A stretch of 64,000 nt of DNA from JAUUSJ01 sp051880475 (GTDB lineage Bacteria > Bacillota > Clostridia > Lachnospirales > Lachnospiraceae). The notes under the pieces are model-generated. The model was not told the DNA's origin and searched no databases. It saw only the letters and a program-made list of their open reading frames with translations. Shown piece after piece: positions 31,174-41,092 of this stretch. Every line of letters starts with the position of its first letter. Within the stretch, counting starts at the first letter, position 1. The translations under genes were made by a program, and so were the position numbers. The DNA is taken from positions 25,674 through 89,673 of the forward strand of contig JBJEOA010000061.1 of NCBI GenBank assembly GCA_051880475.1. The letters run 5' to 3'.

Positions 31174-31202
31174 AATATAGCATAGCGAAAAAAAATGGTC
31201 TA
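31174..31202 (-). promoter_or_regulatory. Promoter for the structured leader and YczE-like gene
   Basis: Minus strand TAGACC, 17 nt, TATATT; start expected about 7 nt further, adjoining the 11-bp closing stem. Confidence 0.5.
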
Positions 31203-31272
31203 TGAAAAAATATATCATAACGTATGGAATTTTGAGTTCTTAAAAATCATTTTTCTATAATCCTCTCAAATT

Positions 31273-32610
31273 TCATTCTCCCATACTTTTCGTATTTCTG
31301 CGATAAATATTATACGCAAAGATAGCTGTCACTACCTCCGAAATTCCAAATGCCCACCATACTCCAACTGCGCCAAACACTCGGCTCATTCCAAATGCCA
31401 CTGGAATAATGATAACGATGTATCGAAAAAGTGAAATAATAAAAGAAGGCATTCCTTTTCCAAGCCCCTCTAGTGCCCCCGAAGAGACAACCGAAATTGT
31501 TGATATAATAAAACCAATGCTAATAATATGAAGTGCTGTCACTCCAAAATTTATTGTATCTATATTTGTTGTAAATAAACCAATCAATCTTTCAGGAATT
31601 GTCCAACAAAGAGCAGTTCCACAAACCATAATAAGACAGGCAATCGTTAAAGCTGTGCAATATATTTTTTGTACTCTGCCATATTCCCCCGCCCCATAAT
31701 TATATCCAACTAAAGGTCGAATTCCCTGAATAATTCCATTTGTCGGCAAATACAAAAAAGTCTGTAATTTATAATATACACCGAGTACTAAGACATACGC
31801 CTGCGAATACATAGCTAAAATTCCATTTAAAGCAGAAATCAAGACAGACGGAAGTCCCATATTCAATGCAGCTGGAATTCCAATAGAATATAATTTTTTT
31901 ACTAGTCCCTTTTCTAATTTTATTCGGTGTATATCAATTTTAACTGGCAAAGATAGTTTTATATAAAAGAACAAATAAATAAATATTGGTATTGTCTGTC
32001 CGATTCCCGTCGCTATTGCCGCGCCTCTAATTCCCATTTTCGGAATAGGACCAAGTCCAAAGATTAAAATAGGGTCTAAAAGAATATTAATAATACATCC
32101 TGCCGCCATACTAATCATCGAGACATACATCATTCCCACAGCCTGAAAAACTTTTTCAAACCATACTCCAACTACTACCGCCATCGAAAAAGAAAAAACA
32201 ATTTTGGAATACTCAAGCCCCATTTTAATCAATTCACCATCTGATGTAAACATTTGTAAAAAATGAGGAATAATTGCAATAGAACCGACTGTCAATAAAA
32301 TTCCATGTAAAATGCTAAGCACCATTCCCTGTGTAGCAGCATCATCCGCTTTTTCTCTCTTTTGTGCCCCCAAATAAAATGCTATCATTGCATTAATTCC
32401 GATAGCAAATCCAACTGCAACTGAATTAATTAAATTTTGAATTGGAAAAACTAAGGAGAGCGCTGTCATAGCATTCTCACTGATTTTTGCCACAAAATAG
32501 CTATCAACGATATTATACAAAGAATTCACTGCCATAGAAAGCACCATTGGCAGCGACATGGAAAGTACAAGTGGTAATATTTTTTTCTCTTTCATAAATA
32601 TTTGTTCCAT
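31273..32610 (-). CDS. MATE-family multidrug/toxin efflux transporter
   Basis: 445 aa, twelve membrane segments in two homologous halves. The N-terminus PLVLSMSLPMVLSMAVNSLY and NIVDSYFVAKISENAMTALS are diagnostic of MATE pumps, which export cations or drugs using H+ or Na+ gradients. It is distinct from the two MATE genes at 41-47 kb. Transcribed alone; the upstream hairpin belongs to the neighbouring reductase. Substrate unknown. Confidence 0.92.
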   Translation of the reverse strand: MEQIFMKEKKILPLVLSMSLPMVLSMAVNSLYNIVDSYFVAKISENAMTALSLVFPIQNLINSVAVGFAIGINAMIAFYLGAQKREKADDAATQGMVLSILHGILLTVGSIAIIPHFLQMFTSDGELIKMGLEYSKIVFSFSMAVVVGVWFEKVFQAVGMMYVSMISMAAGCIINILLDPILIFGLGPIPKMGIRGAAIATGIGQTIPIFIYLFFYIKLSLPVKIDIHRIKLEKGLVKKLYSIGIPAALNMGLPSVLISALNGILAMYSQAYVLVLGVYYKLQTFLYLPTNGIIQGIRPLVGYNYGAGEYGRVQKIYCTALTIACLIMVCGTALCWTIPERLIGLFTTNIDTINFGVTALHIISIGFIISTISVVSSGALEGLGKGMPSFIISLFRYIVIIIPVAFGMSRVFGAVGVWWAFGISEVVTAIFAYNIYRRNTKSMGE

Positions 32611-32694
32611 AAAACCCTCCTAAAAATAATTTTTATATTATATGAAATTATATCCCCATGACAGACAGGAAAAGTATGCTTCACTTTTTCCCAT

Positions 32695-32752
32695 AAAAAA
32701 CGCCACACAATTGCACACCGTAACTATTATTACGAGCCGCAATTGCGTGGCG
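32695..32752 (-). terminator. Long terminator hairpin after the aldo/keto reductase
   Basis: 14-bp stem CGCCACACAATTGC / GCAATTGCGTGGCG (one mismatch) with an inner CGTAA/TTACG hairpin and TTTTTT on the minus strand. Confidence 0.8.
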
Positions 32753-32885
32753 AAAAGTAGACTACTCTAAAAAAATCCACGTAATGTTTTGGATATTTAA
32801 TTTTAACTTTCACATCGCTCTTATATTACATTATTTTTAGGTGAAAATCAAGAGTTTTTTATTTTTCGAAATGTTCTGACTTTTT

Positions 32886-34022
32886 TTATTTTTCAAAATG
32901 TTCTGCCACTTCTTTTAGATTTTCAATAATTGGCAAATGTTGTGGACAGGCTGCCTCGCACTGACCACAAGCGATACAATCACTCGCCTTTCCAAAATTC
33001 AATGTCAAGCGGTCATAATACTCTCCCTGAGGTGTCCAATCTTTTCCCTCAAGTTCTTGTTTATCTGCATTATAAAGAGAGAAATACTTTGGTATTGCGA
33101 TATTTTGTGGACATCCATCTGTGCAATAAGAACATCCCGTACACGCAATTGCAATACTTCCATTAATCATATCAGCAGCAGTATGTACCATACTAATCTC
33201 TTGCTCTGTCAAAGGTTTAAAATTCTCCATATAGTCAGTATTATCAACTAACTGCTCGATATTGCTCATACCACTTAAGACCATCTTAACATTATCTAAA
33301 CTTGCCACAAAACGAATTGCCCAAGAAGGAATGGACATGCTGGCATCATAATTTTTAAACATTTTCTCTACATCCTCTGGGACATTTGCAAGCGTTCCAC
33401 CCTTTACCGGCTCCATAACGATAACTGGTTTACCATGCTTTGTTGCCACCTCATAGCATTTTCTAGACTGAATCGCCTCACTATCCCAATCAAGATAATT
33501 AATCTGAAGCTGTACAAATTCCATCTCTGGATGCTCAGTTAATACTTTATCGAGCAGGTCTGCGTTATCGTGGAAAGAAAATCCGATATGTTTTACTAAT
33601 CCTTTCTTTTTCTTCTCCACAATCCACTCAAAACAATCTAAATTTTTATAAATTTCATAGTGATCATGTCCTATATCATGCAATAAATAATAATCAAAAT
33701 ACTCTACACCTGTCTTTGCTCGCTGCTCTTCAAAAATCTTATCTCTATCTTCTTTTGTCTTAATAAATCCTGCATGAAGTTTTGTCGCCAATGTATAGCT
33801 ATCTCTTGGGTATCTATCTACGAGTACCTCTTTTGTCGCATTTTCACTGTTAAATCCACAATACATCCACGCTGTATCAAAATATGTGAATCCTCTCTCA
33901 ATAAAGATATCTACCATTTTCTTTGTCTGTTCTATATCAATGCTGGCAGCATCATTAGAATCTAATAATGGCAATCTCATTAAACCAAAACCTAATTTCT
34001 TCTTGCTCTCAATTACACTCAT
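32886..34022 (-). CDS. Aldo/keto reductase with C-terminal ferredoxin domain
   Basis: 378 aa from the ATG behind CATGGAGGTTTGAGT; a Met 10 codons upstream lacks that site. The AKR barrel occupies about 1-275, with GFGLMRLP at the start, the catalytic Tyr in [12 protein letters not shown] and [13 protein letters not shown] 4Fe-4S segment follows, with [13 protein letters not shown] and [16 protein letters not shown], binding probably two clusters. This AKR-ferredoxin fusion is common in anaerobic Clostridia and probably reduces unknown carbonyls with electrons from Fe-S centres. Monocistronic. Confidence 0.9.
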   Translation of the reverse strand: MSVIESKKKLGFGLMRLPLLDSNDAASIDIEQTKKMVDIFIERGFTYFDTAWMYCGFNSENATKEVLVDRYPRDSYTLATKLHAGFIKTKEDRDKIFEEQRAKTGVEYFDYYLLHDIGHDHYEIYKNLDCFEWIVEKKKKGLVKHIGFSFHDNADLLDKVLTEHPEMEFVQLQINYLDWDSEAIQSRKCYEVATKHGKPVIVMEPVKGGTLANVPEDVEKMFKNYDASMSIPSWAIRFVASLDNVKMVLSGMSNIEQLVDNTDYMENFKPLTEQEISMVHTAADMINGSIAIACTGCSYCTDGCPQNIAIPKYFSLYNADKQELEGKDWTPQGEYYDRLTLNFGKASDCIACGQCEAACPQHLPIIENLKEVAEHFEK

Positions 34023-34179
34023 ACTCAAACCTCCATGTTTCTTCTTACTCATAATAATATTTGCTTTGTATAATCATAATGAAGCTGCCACAAAATAAAT
34101 TTTTCATTTTGCAACAGCCTCACCTAATTATCTAATGATACAGTTAATTAACCGAATATATCATTAATTTTATCATCCA

Positions 34180-35571
34180 TTATAAATCACAGTTTTTTAC
34201 TGTTCTTGGGAATGGAATAACGTCACGAATATTTCCAACACCTGTCAAATACATAACACAACGCTCAAATCCTAAGCCAAATCCAGAGTGACGAGTAGAG
34301 CCATATTTTCTAAGGTCAAGATAGAAATCATAATCTTCTGCCTTTAATCCCAACTCGTTCATACGGCTAAGAAGTTTATCATAGTCATCCTCTCTCTGAC
34401 TTCCTCCGATAATCTCCCCAATTCCTGGAACAAGACAATCCATAGCTGCCACCGTCTTATTATCCTCGTTCATCTTCATATAGAAAGCCTTAATCTCCTT
34501 TGGATAATCTGTGACAAATACAGGTTTCTTAAATACTTGCTCTGTTAAATAACGCTCATGCTCGGTCTGAAGGTCAACACCCCAAGATACTTTATAGTCA
34601 AATTTCTTATTATTTTTCTCTAAAATCTCAATCGCCTCTGTATATGTCACATGGGCAAAATCAGAATTTACAACATTATCTAGTCTCTCTAAAAGTCCCT
34701 TATCCACAAAAGAATTAAAGAACTTCATCTCCTCTGGCGCATTTTCTAGCACATAGCGGATAATATATTTTAACATAGCCTCAGCTAAATCCATATTATC
34801 TTGAAGGTCTGCAAATGCACATTCTGGCTCAATCATCCAAAACTCTGCCGCATGGCGAGTTGTATTAGAATTTTCCGCACGGAAGGTTGGACCAAATGTA
34901 TAAATATTACGAAATGCCTGTGCATAAGTCTCGCCGTTTAACTGACCACTTACTGTAAGATTTGTCTCTTTTCCAAAGAAATCTTGGCTATAATCAATTG
35001 CTCCGTCCTCTGTCAAAGGAGGATTTTTCATGTCCAATGTTGTAACTTGGAACATCTCTCCTGCACCCTCACAGTCACTTCCTGTAATAAGTGGTGTATG
35101 CACATACACAAAACCTCTCTCTTGGAAGAACTGATGAATCGCATATGCACAAAGAGAGCGCACTCTAAATACTGCCTGAAACATATTAGTTCTTGGACGA
35201 AGATGAGTCATTGTTCTTAAAAATTCCATTCCATGACGTTTTTTCTGAAGTGGATAATCTGGAGCAGAAGCCCCCTCTACTGTAACCTCTGTAGCCTGAA
35301 TCTCAAATGGCTGTTTTGCCTGTGGAGTGGCCACTAGCGTACCCTTTACAATAATTGCAGTTCCAACATTCATCTTACTGATTTCTGTAAAATTATCCAT
35401 TGTGTCATGATATACGACCTGCAATGTCTCAAAGAAAGAGCCATCGTGAAGCACAATAAATCCAAAGTTTTTAGAACCACGAACACTGCGGACCCAACCA
35501 CCTATTGTAACTTCTTTATCTAAAAATTTCTCTCTTTCTCTATAAATTTCTTTTACCGTTGTTAATTTCAT
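34180..35571 (-). CDS. asnS: Asparaginyl-tRNA synthetase
   Basis: 463 aa class IIb synthetase. An N-terminal OB-fold anticodon-binding domain (about 15-110, [19 protein letters not shown]) precedes the catalytic core with motif 2 [20 protein letters not shown] and motif 3 [15 protein letters not shown] near the C-terminus. It charges tRNA-Asn with asparagine. AsnS rather than AspS is indicated by length and by the absence of the bacterial AspRS insertion domain. A weak hairpin (about 34075-34115) lies downstream. Confidence 0.95.
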   Translation of the reverse strand: MKLTTVKEIYREREKFLDKEVTIGGWVRSVRGSKNFGFIVLHDGSFFETLQVVYHDTMDNFTEISKMNVGTAIIVKGTLVATPQAKQPFEIQATEVTVEGASAPDYPLQKKRHGMEFLRTMTHLRPRTNMFQAVFRVRSLCAYAIHQFFQERGFVYVHTPLITGSDCEGAGEMFQVTTLDMKNPPLTEDGAIDYSQDFFGKETNLTVSGQLNGETYAQAFRNIYTFGPTFRAENSNTTRHAAEFWMIEPECAFADLQDNMDLAEAMLKYIIRYVLENAPEEMKFFNSFVDKGLLERLDNVVNSDFAHVTYTEAIEILEKNNKKFDYKVSWGVDLQTEHERYLTEQVFKKPVFVTDYPKEIKAFYMKMNEDNKTVAAMDCLVPGIGEIIGGSQREDDYDKLLSRMNELGLKAEDYDFYLDLRKYGSTRHSGFGLGFERCVMYLTGVGNIRDVIPFPRTVKNCDL

Positions 35572-35696
35572 AACTCATTAGCTCAAACACTTATATTTTT
35601 CATCATAAGAGGAGAGCTAACCTCCTTTCTGTCGACATAGTTTCTCTTATTATCTCTTAATTAAGAATAATCAATCTTATTCTCTAATTTTATTCT

Positions 35697-37883
35697 CTAT
35701 TTTCTTTTGCTAAGATGTCTTCCTAACATACTCAAAATAGTTACGCCACTAATTACTAATACGCTAAGCCATAAAGCAATATGGCTATCATCTCCAGTTG
35801 TTGGGATGATTTTTGTAAGCAAACTCTTAGCCGTTGTAGCGGTAGTTCCTGTTGCAGGAATAATGACAGTTTTTTTATAGCCACAGACACTACAGCTCTT
35901 ATATCCAGTTCCATTCTTTTCAGCAGTGGCCTGCTGCTCTACCTTCACCTCACCAAAGGTATGTGAAGCTTGATTCATTTTTTCTCCACAAATGCATACT
36001 TGCCAATGTACATTGGCATCGCTTCTCCAACCTTTTCCGTCGGATACATGTGTCGTTGTCTTAGCTGTCACGATAGAAGCGGAAGTAATCTCTTTTCCTA
36101 CTTTTCCATTATCATCTGCAAAATACTTCTTGCAAGATTCACAGTACCAGTATGCAATATTTCCCGTTGCTATATGCGTTGCCGCTTTTGCATCTGTTTT
36201 CTTTATATTTTTATGATTGCTTGCATCTACTTCTCCATATGAACCTTTACAAATATCACAGACTTTCTTTTCAACACAGTTTGCAGTTCCACCTTCATGC
36301 TTACTCTCTTCTAGCTTTGTCTCGCAATTTTCACAGGCATGCCAGTGACTATCGTTATCAGAAGACCATGCCTCCTTCTCATCATGCTCAACAACTTTAA
36401 AACTTGCACTAAATGATTCTAGTTTTTCTCCACTGTCTTTGAGAACAAGAGTGGCTTCCACATCATTTACTTTAATTTTAAAATTCTCTTTATACTCTCC
36501 TACGTCAAGTCCCTTTTTAGGATTTATCTTAATTGTTACTTTCGATTGAGATTCCAGTTTTTCTTCTTTTAAGCCATCTAATGTTATGCTATAATCAGAG
36601 TTTTCTTTTGTTTTTATCACTTCAAACTTAACATCTTTATCAGAGCCATTTTTAATATCAAAGCTTTGTTCACCTGGCTGAATACCTATACATTTCTCTC
36701 CAAAATCAAATGATTTTTTATCTATTTTTATCGTATAAGTTGGTTCTGGCTCTGGTTCTGGATCTGAAGAAGATTCCTTCTCTAATTTTAAAGTAACCTC
36801 CATAACCACATCTGTTTTAACCGTATACTTATATGTCATCTCGGCTGGAATGGACTCTTCTGAAAACGTCACAACTCCATTTTTATACTCGGCGTTAGTT
36901 GGAAGCTCCTCATCTGCAATATCAACCTTATCCATATTTGCTTCTCCAACAATATCTTTAAGGTTTAATTTCCAGCCATCTTCCTCCTTAGTAACTGTTG
37001 CTTTTCCACCGTCTTGTTTTCCTACAGTCACTTTATTTAATGTTTCTAATCCTGATAAATTCAATGTTTTTAAATTATTATTAGAACAGTTTAACTCTTG
37101 TAATGTTCCTAATCCTGATAAATCCAATGTTGTTAAATTATTATCAGAACAGTTTAGCTTTTGAAGAGACGTAAATTTTTCAATTCCCTTTAAATTCTTG
37201 ATTCCCTTTCCTGAAACATTAATCTCTTTCACTGCCTCTATTTCTTCATCTGTCAATATTTCATTGTCTGCTCCAGAAATATTTTCCTTAATCCACTTTC
37301 TAAAAGTCTCATCTGGAAAAATCTCCTCATTGACGTTAATACCTGTCTCCCCATTATCTTGTATTATGTCTACTGCTTTTGCTGTCATTACCTTCGCTGT
37401 TGCTTCTTCTTTCTCTGTCGTTGCCTTTGTTGTTGCTTCTTCTTTTTCTGTCGTTGCCTTTGTTGTTGCTTCTTCTTTCTCTGTCGTTGCCTTTGTTGTC
37501 ACTTCTTCTTTCTTTGTCGTTGCCTTTGTTGTTACTTCTTCTTTCTTTGTCGTTGCCTTTGTTGTTACTTCTTCTTTCTTTGTCGTTACCTTTGTTGTTA
37601 CTTCTTCTTTCTTTGTTGTCGTTGCTGCCTTTGTTGTTACTTCTTCCTTCTTTGTTGTCGTCGTTGCACCTATCTTCTCTTCTTGTGTGCTTTGCTTTGC
37701 CTTCTCACATTTTTTGTAATCTTTTGAACAAATATCACAATTTTTATTTACTTGTTTCTCACTACAAGCAATAAGGCAAATACATTCATCTTTGTTCTCT
37801 TCAGCAGCAAAACTTCCTACTGGTACCATACACAGCACCATACAAAAAGAAATTGCTAACGCCCATAATCTTTTTAGTTCCAT
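35697..37883 (-). CDS. Cell-wall-anchored repeat protein with sortase-type C-terminus
   Basis: 728 aa. A signal peptide (1-27, LWALAISFCMVLCMVPVGSF) precedes a cysteine-rich segment (CICLIACS, CDICSKDYKKC). Residues 74-165 hold eight 11-residue repeats of TTKKEEVTTKA type. A short LRR region follows (about 195-290, SLQKLNCSDNNLTTLDLSG), then Ig-like modules. Repeated WHACENC/VCDICKGSYG segments resemble small zinc ribbons (about 500-690). The C-terminus IIPTTGDDSHIALWLSVLVI ends in KRK, a sortase sorting signal with Ile in place of the usual Leu of LPxTG. The likely role is a wall-linked adhesin; ligand unknown. The repeats may vary in number by slippage. Confidence 0.85.
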   Translation of the reverse strand: MELKRLWALAISFCMVLCMVPVGSFAAEENKDECICLIACSEKQVNKNCDICSKDYKKCEKAKQSTQEEKIGATTTTKKEEVTTKAATTTKKEEVTTKVTTKKEEVTTKATTKKEEVTTKATTKKEEVTTKATTEKEEATTKATTEKEEATTKATTEKEEATAKVMTAKAVDIIQDNGETGINVNEEIFPDETFRKWIKENISGADNEILTDEEIEAVKEINVSGKGIKNLKGIEKFTSLQKLNCSDNNLTTLDLSGLGTLQELNCSNNNLKTLNLSGLETLNKVTVGKQDGGKATVTKEEDGWKLNLKDIVGEANMDKVDIADEELPTNAEYKNGVVTFSEESIPAEMTYKYTVKTDVVMEVTLKLEKESSSDPEPEPEPTYTIKIDKKSFDFGEKCIGIQPGEQSFDIKNGSDKDVKFEVIKTKENSDYSITLDGLKEEKLESQSKVTIKINPKKGLDVGEYKENFKIKVNDVEATLVLKDSGEKLESFSASFKVVEHDEKEAWSSDNDSHWHACENCETKLEESKHEGGTANCVEKKVCDICKGSYGEVDASNHKNIKKTDAKAATHIATGNIAYWYCESCKKYFADDNGKVGKEITSASIVTAKTTTHVSDGKGWRSDANVHWQVCICGEKMNQASHTFGEVKVEQQATAEKNGTGYKSCSVCGYKKTVIIPATGTTATTAKSLLTKIIPTTGDDSHIALWLSVLVISGVTILSMLGRHLSKRK
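37389..37664. repeat. Eight 33-bp coding repeats in the cell-wall protein
   Basis: Encode TTKKEEVTTKA and TTEKEEATTKA units. The opposite strand shows long low-complexity frames (Ser/Leu/Cys-rich) that are shadows of this repeat. Confidence 0.9.
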
Positions 37884-38020
37884 CCTTTCTCCTCCATCCT
37901 TTCATAAATCAAGAACTCTCCTATCTTGATTTATAAATAAATTTTTAAAATAAACTTTATTTTTTTATCTTGTTCTATAGTATTATACACCATTTTTTCA
38001 CAATTGAAAAGGTGAAATAG

Positions 38021-39004
38021 CTAGAACAAATCTCTCAATATTTGCTCTGCTGACTTATTTCTGTATCCATCTGGATCAGACATAATAGATTTTCCCGACA
38101 AATCCCATCTCATTCTAGAAGACTGTGTCAGATAACTGCTGCTCCTTGAACAATCTGGATACTTCTTGTACCACTCTGGATAATATTTTTTCATATATTT
38201 CTTTGCCAAGGCAACTGCCTGACTATTTCGATTTCCACTTTTGGTGGCTGTTCCTGAAATCTGAACTCCCGGAGGACTTGAATGCAATAGTACGACACTG
38301 CCATCTTTACACTGTCCAAGAACCATCCATACATGTCCTGGCATACTCATAATATCACCAGCGCGATAATCTTTTACCCCAGTCTTATATGTATAAGTTC
38401 CAAAGCCTCTAGAAGCAAAATTTTTTGCCATAGTTTCAGCTTTCATCACATATCCCTTATTGCCATTCTCCTTATTAAGAATATTATAAATGCTCCACCC
38501 TATATAGCCAGAACAATCTAAACCATTTTTTATCTGATATTTCGTGTTCTTATAATTATAAGAACTATTTTGCTTTTTAAAAAATGCTCTCCATCTTGGA
38601 CTTACGCCAATCGTTCGTGCTGTCTTTCCTGCAGCCGTATCTGATTTATTCCATCCTCCGCCCCATACATACATTGTACTTCCAACAGGCTTTAGAGCAG
38701 TCTTTAATAATTTCTTCAAAGTAGATTTTGGTTTTGTCTTTGATTGTTGTATCGTTGCTTTTTTCGCTTTTGTTTTTTTGGTACTTGACTTTGCTTTCTT
38801 TATTGTCGTTGTCTTAACTGCTTTTGTCGTTTTGGCTATCTTTACCTCACTTTTCTTTGCAGCTTCTGCGGTTAGTACATGACTTGGCATTAGCATAGAA
38901 CAAAAAAACAAAACTATAAACACTCCAATCCATCGTTTTGAAAATTTATGTATTTTCTTTTCCATAATGATTAGCCCAAGTACTTTTGACTTTATTTTAG
39001 CCAT
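38021..39004 (-). CDS. Secreted NlpC/P60-like cysteine peptidase
   Basis: 327 aa with a signal peptide (KRWIGVFIVLFFCSMLMPSH). A Lys/Thr/Ala-rich linker follows (about 50-105). The C-terminal domain has NGLDCSGYIGWSIYNIL (catalytic Cys about 163) and PGHVWMVLGQC (catalytic His), the pattern of NlpC/P60 endopeptidases that cut peptidoglycan stem peptides. A second Met 13 codons in (MEKKIHKF) would give a more typical signal peptide; neither has a clear ribosome site. Likely acts in the cell wall. The linker shows no SH3 or LysM domain that I can recognise. Confidence 0.82.
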   Translation of the reverse strand: MAKIKSKVLGLIIMEKKIHKFSKRWIGVFIVLFFCSMLMPSHVLTAEAAKKSEVKIAKTTKAVKTTTIKKAKSSTKKTKAKKATIQQSKTKPKSTLKKLLKTALKPVGSTMYVWGGGWNKSDTAAGKTARTIGVSPRWRAFFKKQNSSYNYKNTKYQIKNGLDCSGYIGWSIYNILNKENGNKGYVMKAETMAKNFASRGFGTYTYKTGVKDYRAGDIMSMPGHVWMVLGQCKDGSVVLLHSSPPGVQISGTATKSGNRNSQAVALAKKYMKKYYPEWYKKYPDCSRSSSYLTQSSRMRWDLSGKSIMSDPDGYRNKSAEQILRDLF

Positions 39005-39158
39005 AAAAAGAGGGCTACTCCCCTTTCTATTTCATTTTATGATGACTTTTATTATTTTGCCATTTGTCTTTCATCATATCAAGTTTTTGTTTTATTTGCA
39101 AGCCTTGTTGCGTACTCGTCAATATACTATTTTTCATAAAACTTAGAAAAATACAGAT

Positions 39159-39266
39159 AAAGAGGGATTATCGGGAAATAAATTTTTCTCACTAAATATA
39201 GATGGTTTTAAAAAAACTTGATACTATATTTGAGTAAAATTTTATATTTTCCGATATCCCCTCTTT
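39159..39266. repeat. Long imperfect inverted repeat between two minus-strand genes
   Basis: Arms of about 45 nt start with AAAGAGGG and end with CCCTCTTT; pairing continues inward (ATTATCGG/CCGATAT and AATATA/TATATT parts). It could be a terminator for the tannase-family gene, or a small non-autonomous element. The remaining parts of 39005-39343 show no gene. Confidence 0.6.
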
Positions 39267-39343
39267 TATTCATCCTCTAAATTCTTATTAATTTCCATAT
39301 CATATTTTTTCGATTTTATTTTCAATTCTAAAAAATTTTTACA

Positions 39344-40921
39344 TTAACTATGCTGAATCATTCTCTTATACTTCCACTGATTAAACATTTCCACAGTATC
39401 CTCAAAAATTGACCTATCCTGATGGAAATTGTATCTAACAGTTTCTAATTTATCTGGTGCTTGCCCATTCTCCACCCAATCCGTGAGAGCCCTCATTCCA
39501 GTCGAACAAGATACCGCTGCTCCGCTCCAATCTAAGATGGAATGTCCTGCCATATACGGCATAAACATTCTCAGAGAATCATTCATAATTTTTTCAGATG
39601 GAAAATATTCTAGCATATTATTATAATAATCAATCGTAGATTGATAAGGCACTACACAGTCACCTGTTCCCTGGGTAATAATAAGCTTTCCACCTCTATT
39701 GGCGTAGGCAGAAAAATCTGCTTCACTAAAATCAATATCGCAAAAATCTTTTTTACTATTTCTATATATGGTCTCAAATTGCTCATAGGAACAACTATGT
39801 ATATCAAGATTTGGATTACGAGAAAACCAGCGTAACATCTGCTGTGCTATCGGCATAAGATTAAGTTTTCCGTCTTCTCTCCTATTAAAATATCCATACA
39901 TTTGTTTTTCCCATTCTAACGGCCACTGCTGAATCGTCGGGCCAAAACCATATGCCATTCGCTTTCTATCTTTTGTAAATGGACCATTCCAAGTTTTAGT
40001 CATCACTTGAAGGTCTCTTCTCGTAATAGGACCGTCTGGGGTAGGCAAGCCAAGCAACGATTGAAGAAAATCCATCCATATTATATCACGGCTATAAAAG
40101 GGGATATTTCTTTTTGATGAATCAGAAGTTGCCCGCTCAAAAGCCACTTTATATTTTGAGAGGGGTACGATATGTTTTTCATTCGCCTCTACAACGGCCG
40201 CCCAAAGACAGGCAAAATTTAAACTATAGTGATGAATAGCAGGACCATCTGCCCAAAGACCATCGTAATCTTCTGGGTACATCAGTGCTTCTGTTATGAC
40301 CTGTCTTCCACCGCCACTAGTTCCGTGCATATAATTTGCCACTGGTTCTTCTTCGTATAAAGCTGTAATCACCGTTTTGGCACAAACTGTCATTTCGTGC
40401 AGTGTTTTATGTGCCCATGCCTCGATATGATCCCACTCTAGATTACCATTTTCATCAAATCCCCAATTACAATCTAAATGTATTCCTGTATCATTATCCG
40501 ACACCGCACAGGCATAACCATTTTTTAAAGCCATTGGCCAAGTGATAACATTAAAAGTAATCGCAGTAAACCAATCTACTTCATTATTCGTTCCAGCACC
40601 GGCAATTCCCATAAAACGATGATTCCAATTTATTGGAAGATAAATACGCATTGTACCTGTGTGATTTTTTGACACACGCTGTTTCATGCGAATTAAATAA
40701 AAGTCAGAAATATTATCAAGACGAGTTTTTCCTTCTTCTTCATAAGTCCCAGATGGATAAAACTCTATATTTTCTAATTCAATATGTTCAAATTTTTTTA
40801 AAATAGATTCTACTATCTTTTTTGTACAATTCCTTTTCAAACATAAATTCATTGAAGATAATTCATTTTCCTCAATCCAATGATATAATTTATGTTCATA
40901 CCATCTCGTCGTTTGATTCAT
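39344..40921 (-). CDS. Tannase/feruloyl-esterase family hydrolase (intracellular type)
   Basis: 525 aa from the ATG six nt after GTGGGG; an ATG two codons earlier and a GTG four codons earlier are alternatives. Alpha/beta hydrolase with nucleophile Ser202 in HGTSGGGRQVITEALMYPED, Asp421 in GTGDCVVPYQ and His460 in MAGHSI, the fold and order of the tannase/FaeB family. The CS and HC cysteines next to the catalytic Ser and His, which form a disulfide in fungal members, are Thr and Ser here. No signal peptide, so it probably acts in the cytoplasm on ester-linked phenolics. Substrate unproven. Confidence 0.8.
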   Translation of the reverse strand: MNQTTRWYEHKLYHWIEENELSSMNLCLKRNCTKKIVESILKKFEHIELENIEFYPSGTYEEEGKTRLDNISDFYLIRMKQRVSKNHTGTMRIYLPINWNHRFMGIAGAGTNNEVDWFTAITFNVITWPMALKNGYACAVSDNDTGIHLDCNWGFDENGNLEWDHIEAWAHKTLHEMTVCAKTVITALYEEEPVANYMHGTSGGGRQVITEALMYPEDYDGLWADGPAIHHYSLNFACLWAAVVEANEKHIVPLSKYKVAFERATSDSSKRNIPFYSRDIIWMDFLQSLLGLPTPDGPITRRDLQVMTKTWNGPFTKDRKRMAYGFGPTIQQWPLEWEKQMYGYFNRREDGKLNLMPIAQQMLRWFSRNPNLDIHSCSYEQFETIYRNSKKDFCDIDFSEADFSAYANRGGKLIITQGTGDCVVPYQSTIDYYNNMLEYFPSEKIMNDSLRMFMPYMAGHSILDWSGAAVSCSTGMRALTDWVENGQAPDKLETVRYNFHQDRSIFEDTVEMFNQWKYKRMIQHS

Positions 40922-41092
40922 ACACATCCCCACAATCTGACATTATTTTTCTTTTTCTACTGCTTCTCTCAAGAATATATTTTGCTAATATTATCTTTTT
41001 TTCATTTTCCCGCCTTCTCTAAAATTTATTTTAATTTTATCATTTAAAAATATCAAAAGCAATAAAAACCAGAAAATAGAATAAGTTTATAT

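Noticed and set aside
37198..37774. Three long plus-strand frames rich in Ser, Leu, Phe or Cys
   Set aside because: They are antisense shadows of the Thr/Lys/Glu repeat region, low complexity and without ribosome sites.
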